The notes: generated from the letters alone by a model not told the origin. Shown: positions 42,454 through 51,573, numbered from the stretch's first letter. The stretch is DNA of 64,000 nucleotides from HNR sp040400085 (GCA_040400085.1 JBBAQX010000001.1:62001-126000), one strand, 5' to 3'. Program-made: numbers and translations.

Positions 42454-42783
42454 ATGTCGCACCGTATCACAACCTCGGTCGGTATCACTGACGCGGAGAT
42501 GGCCAAGAAGGCCCTTACCCTGGCGGGCATGTCCTTCCAAGCCAGTGGCAAGACCATCACCATCACCAGCGGGAAGCTGAACCGCGCCGTGATCAACCTG
42601 GAGAGCGGTGAGGTGTCGGGTGACACCGATTACCACAAGGACGCAGAGATGGGGATGCTTCGCCGCCACTACGCGGAAGCCAAGTACCTCCAGGAACTCG
42701 AAATCCAGGGTGGCCTGGTGGTGGAGGGCTCGCGTGTCGTGACCTCCGAAGGCGCCGTGACTTTCCGCTACAGCATCGGCTTA
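42454..42783 (+). CDS. DUF1257 / Ycf35-like protein, 109 aa
   Basis: Begins MSHRITTSVGITDAE, the SH-x-x-x-I-x-T signature of DUF1257 (Ycf35) proteins, and ends with a strand-rich GAVTFRYSIG. These proteins accompany Ycf46-type AAA ATPases in cyanobacteria, plastids and some phages; their molecular role is not settled. AAGGAG lies 11 nt before ATG 42454. The first in-frame TTA (42781-42783) is taken as the stop; the standard code would add 16 residues that include a second TTA. Confidence 0.75.
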
Positions 42784-42840
42784 CAGACTTCGTCCACCCG
42801 CAAGGTGGCCGATTTACGACAACGACCCTGACGTAACTTA

Positions 42841-42880
42841 GAGGGGGGTGTTCCATCCGGGGCACCCCCCTCTTCCTATT
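42841..42880 (+). terminator. Rho-independent terminator after the DUF1257 gene
   Basis: A 10-bp perfect GC-rich stem (42841-42850 GAGGGGGGTG with 42863-42872 CACCCCCCTC), 12-nt loop, followed by TTCCTATTT. It lies 57 nt after the TTA stop of the DUF1257 gene and 59 nt before the AAA ATPase start, which therefore probably has its own promoter. Confidence 0.75.
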
Positions 42881-42916
42881 TAGTACAACGAACTTCCGTA
42901 GCTAACCTCGAAACCC

Positions 42917-42924
42917 GGTGTAAC
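42917..42924 (+). promoter_or_regulatory. GGTGTAAC element before the AAA ATPase start
   Basis: GGTGTA followed 9 nt later by ATG 42932, just downstream of a terminator, where a new promoter is expected. Same spacing as at several other starts. Confidence 0.4.
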
Positions 42925-42931
42925 TCAGATC

Positions 42932-44509
42932 ATGACCAAGTCTCCCAACGACGGCCGCGCCCTTGAAAAGCCCATCCTGGAAGCCCTTCTGGCGGGGCTT
43001 CCTCTGATCTATCTCGTCACGGATGAAGAGGACCGGTTCTTCAATGACCTGAACCAGATCGTTCAGGATACCCGCAAGACCACCTTCGTCTTCAACCAGG
43101 CTCTTGGCATGGTGCCCCTGGAGACCATCCTGAAGGATTGGGAGACGATGGAGCACAAGCAAGGGGAGGGCGTCAACCCCCACGCCTCTATCGTCAAGGT
43201 GATTCAGGCCAAGCGTTCGGATGTTCCGAGCTACTACTACTTCCTCGATGCCCCCCGCTTGCTGGAGGATGGGTTCTTTGTTCGTCGCCTGTTGAACTTC
43301 GTTCAACAGGTCAACAACAACACCTCTGCCATGAAGACGGTGGTGCTGGTGGGGCACCGTCCCGTGGTCCCGGCGCCTCTGGCCCCTTACATGGAGGTTG
43401 TCTACCACAACCGCCCCGACGACAAGACCCTCCAGCAGACGGTAAACTCCATGAAGGAGAAGCTGGGGATCAACGTCACGGCGGGGGTGGCACCCTTCCG
43501 AGGTCTCACCGTCTACGAGACTCGTCGGGCCATGGAGCTTCATACCGCCCAGGACAAGAACGCTCCCATGACCCCGCACGATGTGTGGACCTACAAGAGG
43601 TCCAAGCTCGCGGGGGGTGGTCTGGTCACCCCGATTGATGTTTCCAACTTCGATTTCGATCAGGTTGGCGGCAACGACAAGTTCAAAGAGTGGGCCCGCA
43701 AGGTCAAGCATTGCTGGACCCCCGAAGGCCAGAAGTTTGGCCTCACCCCTCCCCGGGGTGTTCTGGCTCTGGGGGTCTGGGGCTGTGGGAAGTCCCTGAG
43801 CGTCAAGGCCATGGGGAAAGCCTGGGATCTCCCGGTGCTCCAACTTGAGCTTGGCAAGCTCCGGTCTTCCGGGGTGGGCGAGTCCGAAGGCAACGTCTAC
43901 CGGATGATTCGCGCTGTGGAGGCTCAGGCCCCGTGCATCCTCTGGGTCGATGAGGCAGAGAAGAGCTTCGCGGGCATGGGCTCTTCTGACAAGAGTGACT
44001 CAGGAACCCTGGCTCGCATGGTCGGTATCCTCTCTACCTGGGTTCAGGAGTCCAAGGCTCAGGTCTGCCTGGCCATGACGGCAAACAACATCTCAAGCCT
44101 GCCTGTGGAATTCACAAACCGCATGGATGAGCGGTTCTTCTTTGACCTGGCCAATGAGGATGAGCGGATCTCGATTCTCAAGATCCACCTGAAGAAGATC
44201 GGGGTGGACTCTTCCAAGTTCAACCTGGCCAACCTGGCGGAAGCGGCCCGTCTTCTGGTGGGCCGGGAAATCGAACAAGCCATCAAGGCGGCCATGATCG
44301 ATTCCTTCGCCGCCGGGGCCAAGACCCTGGACGAGGCCATCCTGGCCAAAGTCCTCCGCACGAAGCCCCGGATCGTCAACACCATGAAGGATGAAATCGC
44401 AGACGTTCTGGATTGGGTGGGTTATGATGAGGAGGCCCAGGATGGCATCCGTGCTAAACTGGCTTCGGGGCGCAAGCCCGAGTCCTTCTCCCTCGTAAAG
44501 GGAGACTTA
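42932..44509 (+). CDS. Ycf46-like AAA ATPase, 525 aa
   Basis: The N-terminal third (DEEDRFFNDLNQIV, TVVLVGHRPVVPAPLAP) matches the Ycf46-type N-domain. It is followed by an AAA core: PRGVLALGVWGCGKS (Walker A, about 279-286), ILWVDEAEKSF (Walker B, about 335), MTANNISSLPVEFTNRMDERF (sensor 1 and arginine finger region). Ycf46-like ATPases are plastid/cyanobacterial proteins linked to carbon uptake; in phages they occur with DUF1257 and DUF2997 as here. The in-frame TTA 44507-44509 is taken as the stop, 17 nt before the next start; the standard code would overlap by 91 nt. Confidence 0.8.
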
Positions 44510-44526
44510 GCCCAACAGAAGACCCC

Positions 44527-45558
44527 GTGGAAACGCTACCTACCTTTGAGTCTACTTCCCCAGACCCCAAGCACCTTATCCTGGTACGGAGGGCTTTGGA
44601 GAGTAGACCCGAGGTGAAGGAGCTATTTGGACAGGCGGGGGCCAGACTAGAGCAGGGGGGTACGAAGCAAGAGGTCCGGACGGGTCTCTTGCTTTCCCTT
44701 GTCCAGCTAGTCGCTTGCGAGTGGCCTGAGTTTTCATTCACGGAAGCAGGGGACGTTGCCACCTACCTGATCGATGAGTGGCTAGCCTTGGGGGCTTCCG
44801 ATACGAACTGGCTAGTAAGCCCCGTGTCTGGGAAGATTGTTGGCGCCCTCCGCCCTGAGGATATCTACCACCCTAGCCCCGTTGTCCGGGAGAGTGGCGC
44901 TGTCATTCAGAGAGGGCCCCAGGTAAAACCCCAAGTTGAAGCCGGACTTCTTCGGTGGCAATGGCAGCAAGCTGTTGAGGAAGCCCGGTCCATCAAGGGG
45001 GATCTGCCCACTTCCCACCCCCACAAGGCCATGCTTACCGCAAAAGGGAGGTCTGGGATGGCTGACAAGCTCCTGGCCACGGCCATGTCAGACCTCCAGG
45101 GCATCAAAGCCGTTCAGGGTAACCCTCTAAACCCAAGTGTCTCGTGCCTACACTTGGACCTCAGGTACCCCCTTATTGAGCTATCCACAGCTTTCAACCA
45201 CAAGGAAGCCCTCCGTAGGTCGGCTGTACGTAAGCTGAGCGAAAGCATCTTCACGGAAGCTCTGGCCCAGGGAGTGCTTCTGGGAGAGCCCGACTATGCC
45301 CCGGGTTCTCTCCTGGTGGTCAACACTCTGACTTATGGCCCGAAAACCAGGGAGGCCATCAACGCAAAGAGGGTAACCCAGGTTTACCTCCCCCAGGCCC
45401 CCGCGTGCATCTACCTCCCCGAGGTCTTGGATGTGGTCTGGTCCCCCGAAGGTGAGGCTCAGTATACGGAACATGCCGAAGCCTTTTTCCTGCGGGCTTC
45501 CCTCAGACTCGACATCCATGTTCCGGTAGGTGCCTGCAAGGTTGACGTTTTCTCTTTA
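44527..45558 (+). CDS. Hypothetical protein, 343 aa
   Basis: Start GTG 44527. No family recognised; mixed alpha/beta with a helical N-terminus (KELFGQAGARLEQGGTK) and a central region around HPHKAMLTAKGRSGMADKLL. In the standard code the frame continues to 46023 and gains an IPT-type domain. A TTA at 45556-45558 is taken as the stop, with a new start a few bases later in the same frame. If TTA is Leu here, this would be the N-terminal part of a 498-aa protein. Confidence 0.45.
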
Positions 45559-45573
45559 GACGTGCCATCTGGC

Positions 45574-45927
45574 ATGGCTACCATCTCAGGCATTGTCACT
45601 ACCGGGGTCGCAGGGGCTACTGCGACCATCTCCGGATCAGGATTTGGAGCCACCCCCGGGGGGCTTGTTTTCTACCCTGCGGCTTATGAAGCCGTGGAGG
45701 TCGCGGCTGTATCCTGGTCGGCTACAAGTGTGGTAGCCAACATCCCTGACCAGGCTGATGTGGGCCCGGGAGCCTTCTTTGGGTTGCTTCCTTCGGGTAG
45801 CGGGGAAGCGGCTTTGACCGCTACCTTCACGGTGTTGCCGGCGACGGTAGCCCCCGAGACTGAGTTTGCTACGGGCTCTTTTGTGAACTTGACCCCCGGG
45901 ACCACCGGCAGCGATGGGATTAGCTTA
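45574..45927 (+). CDS. IPT/TIG-type Ig-like domain protein, 117 aa
   Basis: Starts at ATG 45574 (GTG 45562 is possible). The segment TISGSGFGATPGGLVFYP, then VSWSATSVVANIPD, matches the IPT/TIG Ig-like fold (G-x-G-F-G, then W-x-x-T-x-V-x-A-x-(V/I)-P). A surface or structural role is likely. It ends at TTA 45925-45927, which forms TTATG with the next gene. The standard code would fuse it to the preceding protein and extend it to 46023. Confidence 0.5.
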
Positions 45928-46133
45928 TGGCCACCATCGTTATCCCTAACTTTCAAAACGCTTCTGCCCCCCTGGTTACGGTTAGCAGTTTGGGTGTCGC
46001 GGGGTATAACGTCAGCACCATAGGAGGTCGGATCGGGACCACCTATCGTGAAGTAGACCCCAACAACCTACGACCCATCGGTACCGTATGCCTTGCGGCC
46101 CTACGGGCCATGGGGGCTGTCCCGGAGACTTTA
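45927..46133 (+). CDS. Hypothetical protein, 68 aa
   Basis: ATG 45927, MATIVIPNFQNASAP onward; beta-rich then helical. An in-frame TTA at 46131-46133 is taken as the stop, and a new ATG follows 3 nt later in the same frame. In the standard code this and the next gene are one 144-aa ORF. No family recognised. Confidence 0.45.
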
Positions 46134-46136
46134 GCC

Positions 46137-46361
46137 ATGGACGAGACTTGGAGCATCCAAACCTACAGCGCTGGCACCTTTGACTTCCCGCCCTACAGGG
46201 TAAGGGTGGGTCAGGGTATGGACGTGGTCCTCTATGTAGGTAGGGACTTCAAGGGTCTTCTGGAGACCTTCCGGCTACATGGTATCCAGGCCAAAGCCAC
46301 CCGTCTGGACCTGGACATTCCGGAAATGCTTTCGGCTACCCCGCTACTTACCTCCCCCTGA
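46137..46361 (+). CDS. Hypothetical protein, 74 aa
   Basis: ATG 46137, with CGGAG 9 nt upstream. Starts MDETWSIQTYSAGTFDFPPY; small beta-rich protein, TGA at 46361. In the standard code it is the C-terminal part of a 144-aa ORF. No family recognised. Confidence 0.45.
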   Translation: MDETWSIQTYSAGTFDFPPYRVRVGQGMDVVLYVGRDFKGLLETFRLHGIQAKATRLDLDIPEMLSATPLLTSP

Positions 46362-46362
46362 G

Positions 46363-46370
46363 GGTGTAGA
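46363..46370 (+). promoter_or_regulatory. GGTGTAGA element before the 5'-nucleotidase gene
   Basis: GGTGTA 12 nt before ATG 46381, in the 19-nt gap after the preceding TGA. Same element as at other starts. Confidence 0.35.
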
Positions 46371-46380
46371 GTAGCGGGTC

Positions 46381-46965
46381 ATGTGGAAGTCACAGGTCGA
46401 GAGTAACGTGTTTCTGATGGATGTGGACGGCATCCTTGGAGACTTCATCGGAGGCTTTATCCAGGCATACCGTCAGTTGAGCGGGGTGCTGCTGCCTCGC
46501 TCAACCTTTGACAGCTACGATCTCTTCTCCAAGATACCCGAGGACTACCATACGCCTATGGGCAAACTGATACGAGGGGCTGGCTTCTGCGAGAGCCTCG
46601 ACATGCTTCCTGGGGCTCAGGAGGGCTATGCTCGCGTAGCTAGCAAGGTCCCGGTGTACGTAGTCACGTCGCCCTACAGCCGTTCCCCAACGTGGGCTCA
46701 CGAAAGGCTAGCCTGGCTTGAACGACACTTCGGTATCCAGGAAGACCGGGTTATCTCTACCCGAGCCAAGCACAGGGTGTTTGGTCGGTTTCTCTTGGAG
46801 GACAGTTACGCCAACCTGGTAAGCTGGCAGTTGCATTGGCCAGAAGGTACCGGGATGCTGTGGACCCAGGAAAGCAACGCTAGCGAGGATTACCGCTCCC
46901 GTGTGGCTTCTTGGGATGAAGTTATCCGGAAGGTCGAATCCGACCTCTCGTTTTACGGAAAGTAG
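46381..46965 (+). CDS. HAD-family 5'(3')-deoxyribonucleotidase-like protein, 194 aa
   Basis: The N-terminal motif FLMDVDGILGDF (Asp14, Asp16) is the HAD nucleophile motif with the D-x-D-G typical of NT5C-type nucleotidases. VVTSPY (motif II), a Lys in TRAKHRVF (motif III) and FLLEDSYANL (motif IV) follow in order. Such enzymes dephosphorylate nucleoside monophosphates and would tune the dNTP pool during phage replication. Ends at TAG. Confidence 0.75.
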   Translation: MWKSQVESNVFLMDVDGILGDFIGGFIQAYRQLSGVLLPRSTFDSYDLFSKIPEDYHTPMGKLIRGAGFCESLDMLPGAQEGYARVASKVPVYVVTSPYSRSPTWAHERLAWLERHFGIQEDRVISTRAKHRVFGRFLLEDSYANLVSWQLHWPEGTGMLWTQESNASEDYRSRVASWDEVIRKVESDLSFYGK

Positions 46966-46974
46966 AGAACCAAC

Positions 46975-47346
46975 ATGGTGGTCACCCCCGAGGAATGCTT
47001 GAAACTTAACCAGATTGACCGCGAGGCGCTTGCAAAGTCTACGTTGATCATCGACAACAAGCTTCGCAACTCGTTCAAAGGAGACCCCATCAGCTATCGA
47101 ATAGACATGAGGGATAGTGCAAGGCGGGACCTGGTTCTTATCGAACTGGCCAGGCTCTACACGGAAGCCGGGTGGACTTTCACGGTGCAGAGTAGCACCG
47201 ACGTCAACGTGCTGATCAGCATGGCCTCGAAAGAAAAGATCAACGTCTCCAAGGTTTTGCAGGCCAACTCCACGTCGGAGGCTGCCAAGTCGGTAGCCTC
47301 CGACGAGACCCCCCGGGTCAACCAGCGTAACCGGGAGCGCCTCTAA
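46975..47346 (+). CDS. Hypothetical protein, 123 aa
   Basis: ATG 46975, TAA 47346 overlapping the next ATG by one base. Helical with a polar C-terminus (SEAAKSVASDETPRVNQRNR). The segment AGWTFTVQSSTDVNVLIS resembles a small alpha/beta DNA-associated fold, but no family is recognised. Probably co-translated with the next gene. Confidence 0.55.
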   Translation: MVVTPEECLKLNQIDREALAKSTLIIDNKLRNSFKGDPISYRIDMRDSARRDLVLIELARLYTEAGWTFTVQSSTDVNVLISMASKEKINVSKVLQANSTSEAAKSVASDETPRVNQRNRERL

Positions 47347-47750
47347 TGGCGGACGCTATCTTTAGCGTGGGCACCCTTCGCAGGGGGGAACCTACGGCTA
47401 CCGTTGCCGGAGAGGTCCTCCAGACGGCCAGGGTGGCTGGCCTTCTCTGTACGAAGCTAGAAGTCCTGGGGCGGCAGAAGTTTGGCAGCAAGGAAGCCAT
47501 CCGGTTCCGGATTGACCTGGACGCCATCAGCCTCTTGACCGATGCCCTGATCAAGGATGGTCGGGACGTTGTCAAACTGGTCAGCCCCGAAGGTTTCGGC
47601 TACTTCTCGGCCAACGATGGTGTTCGCAAGGGCAACGTCTCCCTGTCTGTGATGTTGGCAGCGCCCCGGGAAAACGAGTACCACGTATTCCGAGGTACTG
47701 CCGTCAAGTATTGGGAAAGACAATTTCCCAGCCTTCAGAAGTACCCCTAG
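47346..47750 (+). CDS. Hypothetical protein, 134 aa
   Basis: ATG 47346 (overlaps the previous TAA), TAG 47750. Beta-rich start, then helices (AIRFRIDLDAISLLTDALIK). Possibly a partner of the 123-aa protein, which has a related R-x-D-x-D/R-x pattern (SYRIDMRDSARRDLVLIELA). No family recognised. Confidence 0.55.
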   Translation: MADAIFSVGTLRRGEPTATVAGEVLQTARVAGLLCTKLEVLGRQKFGSKEAIRFRIDLDAISLLTDALIKDGRDVVKLVSPEGFGYFSANDGVRKGNVSLSVMLAAPRENEYHVFRGTAVKYWERQFPSLQKYP

Positions 47751-47780
47751 AGCTAATAACTCTATGCCTCCCCCTCAGGT

Positions 47781-48512
47781 ATGCGCGTAGCAGCTATTCA
47801 GTTTGCCCCCGCCTTCAGGGCCAAGAAAGCGAACCTGGCTTCGATGACTTCCCTGGCCATGGAGGCTGCCAAGGGGGGAGCCAAACTGGTAGTCTTCCCG
47901 GAGTTGGCCACCACGGGCTATAGCTATATGTCCGCCATGGAAGCAGGGGGGGACGCTGAGTCCATTCCGGAGGGCCCTACCTGCAAGTATATGCGCGCTC
48001 TGGGGCTGAAACTCGGCGTTGACCTTGTCTGGGGGATGGTCGAGATAGACCCTGGCACAGGGAAGCTACACAACAGCCAAGTCTACCAGGGGGTAGACGG
48101 AGCTTTTGCCAAGTACCAGAAAGTCAACCTGTGGGGGAATGACTTCCTCTGGGCCAAGGCTGGCATCTCCAACCCGCCTATCCTGGACACCCGGTTCAAC
48201 CTCAAGGTTGGTCTACTGATCTGCCGCGATATCCGGGACAAGAAAGACGACTCGTGGTCCTCCTTCTACGGGAAACGGGAAGCAGACCTGATTGCCTTCT
48301 CTTCCAATTGGGGGGATGGTGGCTTCCCCGCTGTCTCTTGGATGGACTTCGTGGCCGACAACGAGATCCCCCTGGTGGTCAGCAACCGCTACGGCAAAGA
48401 GTCCAACAACAACTTCGGGGAAGGTGGCATCTGCATCATTGGTCGGGATGGGTCTGTGAATACCCAGGGGCTTGTCTGGAGCCAAGACTGTATGGTGTAC
48501 GGGGACTTCTTA
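47781..48512 (+). CDS. Carbon-nitrogen hydrolase (nitrilase superfamily), 243 aa
   Basis: The Glu-Lys-Cys catalytic triad is visible: Glu41 in VVFPELATTGY, Lys114 in KYQKVNLWG and Cys148 in LLICRDIR. This superfamily hydrolyses non-peptide C-N bonds (amides, carbamoyl groups, nitriles); the substrate cannot be read from sequence. In-frame TTA 48510-48512 is taken as the stop; the standard code would add seven residues. Between the TTA and the next ATG is a good RBS (GAGGGG) that the standard code would place inside the coding frame. Confidence 0.8.
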
Positions 48513-48529
48513 GTGTACTACGAGGGGCT

Positions 48530-48808
48530 ATGAGCGGTCCCCCTCAGCCCTCGCCAGCCAACTCTCTGGTCGCCGTGATCATTGGGTTCAAGATGCACCT
48601 CGCTCGACATCTACGTGACGGGGCCCCTATCCCCCAGCTTGCCACGCTCATTTTGATCCAAGGGGAGGACCGGGTAGGTGGCTGGGATGCTGCGACCAAG
48701 GCGACCCTCACACAAATCTTGGACCGTAGCCAGGGGATGCCCAGCCGGGAGAAGCTCCTTGCTCTGCAAGCATCCTTGGAGAGTTACCTTGAGCGGCCAG
48801 GGAGCTAG
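48530..48808 (+). CDS. Hypothetical protein, 92 aa
   Basis: ATG 48530, preceded by GAGGGG, TAG 48808. Helical C-terminal half (REKLLALQASLESYLE). No family recognised. A tiny 15-codon frame (48811-48858) with its own GGGAG follows and overlaps the next ATG; it may only be a translational-coupling leader. Confidence 0.5.
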   Translation: MSGPPQPSPANSLVAVIIGFKMHLARHLRDGAPIPQLATLILIQGEDRVGGWDAATKATLTQILDRSQGMPSREKLLALQASLESYLERPGS

Positions 48809-48854
48809 ACATGACGAGAAACCCTGCAAGTCTATCTTTCGGAAAACTGAAGGT

Positions 48855-49502
48855 ATGATCCCGCAAGCGGCTGCTGTTGTTGGTAAGTACCTGGCAAGGC
48901 AGGGTTCCTTTGACCCGGAGGATATCCCCGAAGAGGACGACCGGGCCGAGAACTTCTGGGATAGAGCTTTGGCCGAAGATAGGGCCAAGCTAGAAGCTTT
49001 GGATGCTGCCTGGTCTTCCTTTATCAAGGAATGGAAAGTCAAGGCTGCTAAAAGCCCTGGGTTCCTTCATCGTTGGGTCAAGTGCCTACTGACCTGGGAT
49101 TGGAATGTCAAGGCATTTGACTTCTCCATGGGTTACCACACAAACCCAGGAGACTTCCCTGGGTTTGTGAAAGCCCTCAACATGGGCTTGCCTTCCAACC
49201 ACCCTCGTTTCAAGGGTGTTGTCCTGGCTACCAAGGCATACTCCAACCTTGCCGACCATACCGAGAAGGTCATCTTGGATGTTTTCCACTACGGCAAGGT
49301 GGTTCAGCTAGCGACCCAGCTTAGCAAGCTAAATAGCGGCGACCTGTCGAAGACCATGAAGCTGGACGACGCTATCAGCGCCCTGAAAGTCCAGGCACGG
49401 GAAAGCATCATCATGATCTCGCAAGGGGTGGACCGGGGGGAGGGTATCCAGAAACCCCCCCCCATCTTGGAGGTGGTCTGGCTCACGACCTGTGGAAGTT
49501 TA
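48855..49502 (+). CDS. Hypothetical protein, 215 aa
   Basis: The open frame extends upstream but ATG 48855 fits the RBS GAAGGT and the preceding short frame. Mostly helical, Lys-rich (FIKEWKVKAAKSP, KLDDAISALKVQARES), with a partly acidic N-terminus (DPEDIPEEDDRAEN). No family recognised. In-frame TTA 49500-49502 is taken as the stop; the standard code would add four residues. Confidence 0.5.
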
Positions 49503-49589
49503 CGGATCAGATAGACCGCCTGGTAAAAACCTGAGGGGTGGGTATGTATTGACACCGCCCTGGCGGCGTTGGTTGGTGTAGGGTAGGGC
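49503..49589 (+). promoter_or_regulatory. Probable promoter region of clpX
   Basis: An 87-nt non-coding gap before clpX. TTGACA at 49549-49554 is a perfect -35 hexamer; no good -10 follows at 17 nt. GGTGTAGG (49575-49582) lies 9 nt before ATG 49590. A short inverted repeat CCGCC/GGCGG sits between them. Confidence 0.45.
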
Positions 49590-50867
49590 ATGGATAGTTG
49601 CTCATTCTGCTCGCGGCCCGCCAACGAAGTGAAGCGCTTGTTTCAGGCAGCGGGGGACAAGAACCACCGTATCTGCAACAAGTGCCTAGACGAGATGGCC
49701 CAAGCGTTGAGGGAGGGGTCAAAGGCCCCTCCCCAGGGAGCCAGGAAGGCGGAAGCTCCCTTGAAGCGGCCTTCCGAATACCGCGCCATCCTGGACCAAT
49801 TCGTCATTGGCCAGGACAGGGCCAAGGTGGACTTGAGCGTGGCTGTCTACGCCCACTACCTTCGGAGGGAGGCTTTGGCAAAGGGGCAGATTACCCCGGA
49901 GACGGATATCCAGAAGTCCAACATCCTGCTAGCTGGGCCCTCGGGCACGGGCAAGACGGAGCTTGCCAGGACGCTGGCCAAGTGCGTGGGGGTCCCCTTC
50001 TACAATGCTGATGCCACCAAGCTGACTTCGGCGGGCTACGTGGGGGATGACGTGGAGTCCCTGCTTCAAGGGCTGGTGGCCGACGCTCAAGGGGACATCG
50101 AAAAAGCCCAATGGGGCATCGTTTTCCTGGACGAAGTGGATAAGATGGCCCGTAAGTCTGGCCGTACGGCTACGGGGTACCGTGACGTGTCCGGGGAAGG
50201 GGTTCAGCAAGCCCTTCTCAAGATGCTGGAGGGTACCGAGATGGCTGTCCCCCGGAGGGTGCGTGCTGCCAATGGCGCCATCCTTTCGGACATGGTGAAC
50301 ACCTCGAACATCCTCTTCATCTGTGCTGGCTCGTTTGCTGGTATCGAGGAAGTGGTGGGTATGCGCCTCAACAAGGGCCGGGCCCTTGGCTTCGGTAACC
50401 AGGGGGCCCGCAAGGAGACCTCTCTCCGGGAGGTCTACGAAAACCTCACTGAGGACGATATCCTCGAATTCGGGATGATCCCTGAGATGGTCGGCCGACT
50501 CCCGGTTCACACCACCACCCTGCCTCTGACCGAAGAGGAAATGCTCCGGATCTTGACGGAGCCGAAGAACGCTATCCTCAAGCAGAAACAGACCTACTTC
50601 GGCCTCAAAGACGTAAAGCTGACCTTTACCGAGGGGGCTTTGAAGGCGGTTGCCAAGGAAGCGATCAGCCGACCCACCGGAGCCCGGTCTCTCCGGACCA
50701 TCATGGAGCGTATCCTGAACCCCCTGGCCTACTCGACCCCCGATGACCCCGGCTTGGGGGAGATCGTGATCACTGAGGAAGTCGTCAAGGGGACGGGGCA
50801 GCCCCTCCTCAGCCCCCGTATCCAAGACGCGGCACCCTTGAAAGATAGGGTCGTGGTTCGAGGGTAA
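49590..50867 (+). CDS. clpX: ClpX-type AAA+ unfoldase, 425 aa
   Basis: Full-length ClpX architecture: an N-terminal C4 zinc-binding domain (Cys4, Cys7, Cys29, Cys32), Walker A GPSGTGKT (Lys122), pore loop GYVG (149-152), Walker B FLDEVDK (Asp181, Glu182), ClpP-docking-type LGF loop (266-268) and sensor 2 RPTGARSLR (361-369). ClpX unfolds tagged proteins and feeds them to host ClpP. A phage copy could redirect host degradation, since no clpP is seen here. Its Cys-Cys linker and some spacing differ from bacterial ClpX. Ends at TAA; no in-frame TTA. Confidence 0.95.
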   Translation: MDSCSFCSRPANEVKRLFQAAGDKNHRICNKCLDEMAQALREGSKAPPQGARKAEAPLKRPSEYRAILDQFVIGQDRAKVDLSVAVYAHYLRREALAKGQITPETDIQKSNILLAGPSGTGKTELARTLAKCVGVPFYNADATKLTSAGYVGDDVESLLQGLVADAQGDIEKAQWGIVFLDEVDKMARKSGRTATGYRDVSGEGVQQALLKMLEGTEMAVPRRVRAANGAILSDMVNTSNILFICAGSFAGIEEVVGMRLNKGRALGFGNQGARKETSLREVYENLTEDDILEFGMIPEMVGRLPVHTTTLPLTEEEMLRILTEPKNAILKQKQTYFGLKDVKLTFTEGALKAVAKEAISRPTGARSLRTIMERILNPLAYSTPDDPGLGEIVITEEVVKGTGQPLLSPRIQDAAPLKDRVVVRG

Positions 50868-50882
50868 GCCTCTTTTGCCCGT

Positions 50883-50901
50883 ACCTCTCTGTGAGAGAGG
50901 T
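50883..50901 (+). promoter_or_regulatory. Hairpin covering the RBS of the GIY-YIG nuclease gene
   Basis: A perfect 8-bp stem (50883-50890 ACCTCTCT and 50894-50901 AGAGAGGT) with loop GTG. The 3' arm holds the Shine-Dalgarno AGAGG, 7 nt before ATG 50908, so the RBS would be hidden when the hairpin forms. T4 homing-endonuclease genes use comparable RBS-masking hairpins; the function here is inferred. Confidence 0.6.
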
Positions 50902-50907
50902 TGACCC

Positions 50908-51573
50908 ATGCCCGCCGATGTAGACCGCACGGAAGTTCCCCTTAGTCAGGGGCCTTGGTTTATTTACACGTTGACTGACCCTAGAGAAGCCACGGTTGTT
51001 CGCTACGTGGGGGTCACCAATGATGTTCACCGAAGGGCGAGGGAACACCGAAACCGAGCACTTTCCGGCAAGGACTCCACCCGCTGTGGTAACTGGAAGC
51101 GCAAGCTCCTCGGTGAGGGGGTCCTACCCTCACTAGCTGTGGTAGAATCGGGGTACGGACCAAATTGGGCTGAAGCTGAAACAAAGTGGATCAGCCATTG
51201 GCGCTCAAAAGTTGGCGACCGCTTGTGTAACCTCACAGAGGGAGGCCAGGGGGCTCGCGGGCATCGCTGTTCCGAGGAGACACGGACCAAGCTTAGAACC
51301 TTGAGAATTGGGTCTAAAGCTAGTGAAGAAGCTCGGGCTAGCATGAGAAGAGCGCAGGCAGGTAGGAAAGCCAGCCCCGAGACCAAGGCCAAGATGAGCC
51401 TAGCCCGCCGGGGGAGGATGAAAAGCCCGGAACACCGGGAAAATATCCGAAGGGGGCTTATGGGGAACACCAATGCCAAAAATCGATCCCCTGACAGCCC
51501 GGACACTACCGCAAGGCGGGTTGCTGCGGCTAAAGCATCGTGGTCTCGAAGAAAGGCAGAGGCTAACCAATGA
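50908..51573 (+). CDS. Free-standing GIY-YIG homing endonuclease with NUMOD3-type repeats, 221 aa
   Basis: The GIY-YIG domain is seen as FIYTLTD ... RYVGVT, with the catalytic-type Arg in R-A-R-E-H and Glu in EAETKWISHW, then CNLTEGGQG. It is followed by basic SEETRTKLR / SEEARASMR / SPETKAKMS repeats, a NUMOD3-like DNA-binding tail. These are features of free-standing homing endonucleases that spread into neighbouring phage genomes. The gene lies between clpX and the 647-aa gene, overlaps the latter by 4 nt (ATGA), and has a hairpin over its RBS. Confidence 0.85.
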   Translation: MPADVDRTEVPLSQGPWFIYTLTDPREATVVRYVGVTNDVHRRAREHRNRALSGKDSTRCGNWKRKLLGEGVLPSLAVVESGYGPNWAEAETKWISHWRSKVGDRLCNLTEGGQGARGHRCSEETRTKLRTLRIGSKASEEARASMRRAQAGRKASPETKAKMSLARRGRMKSPEHRENIRRGLMGNTNAKNRSPDSPDTTARRVAAAKASWSRRKAEANQ

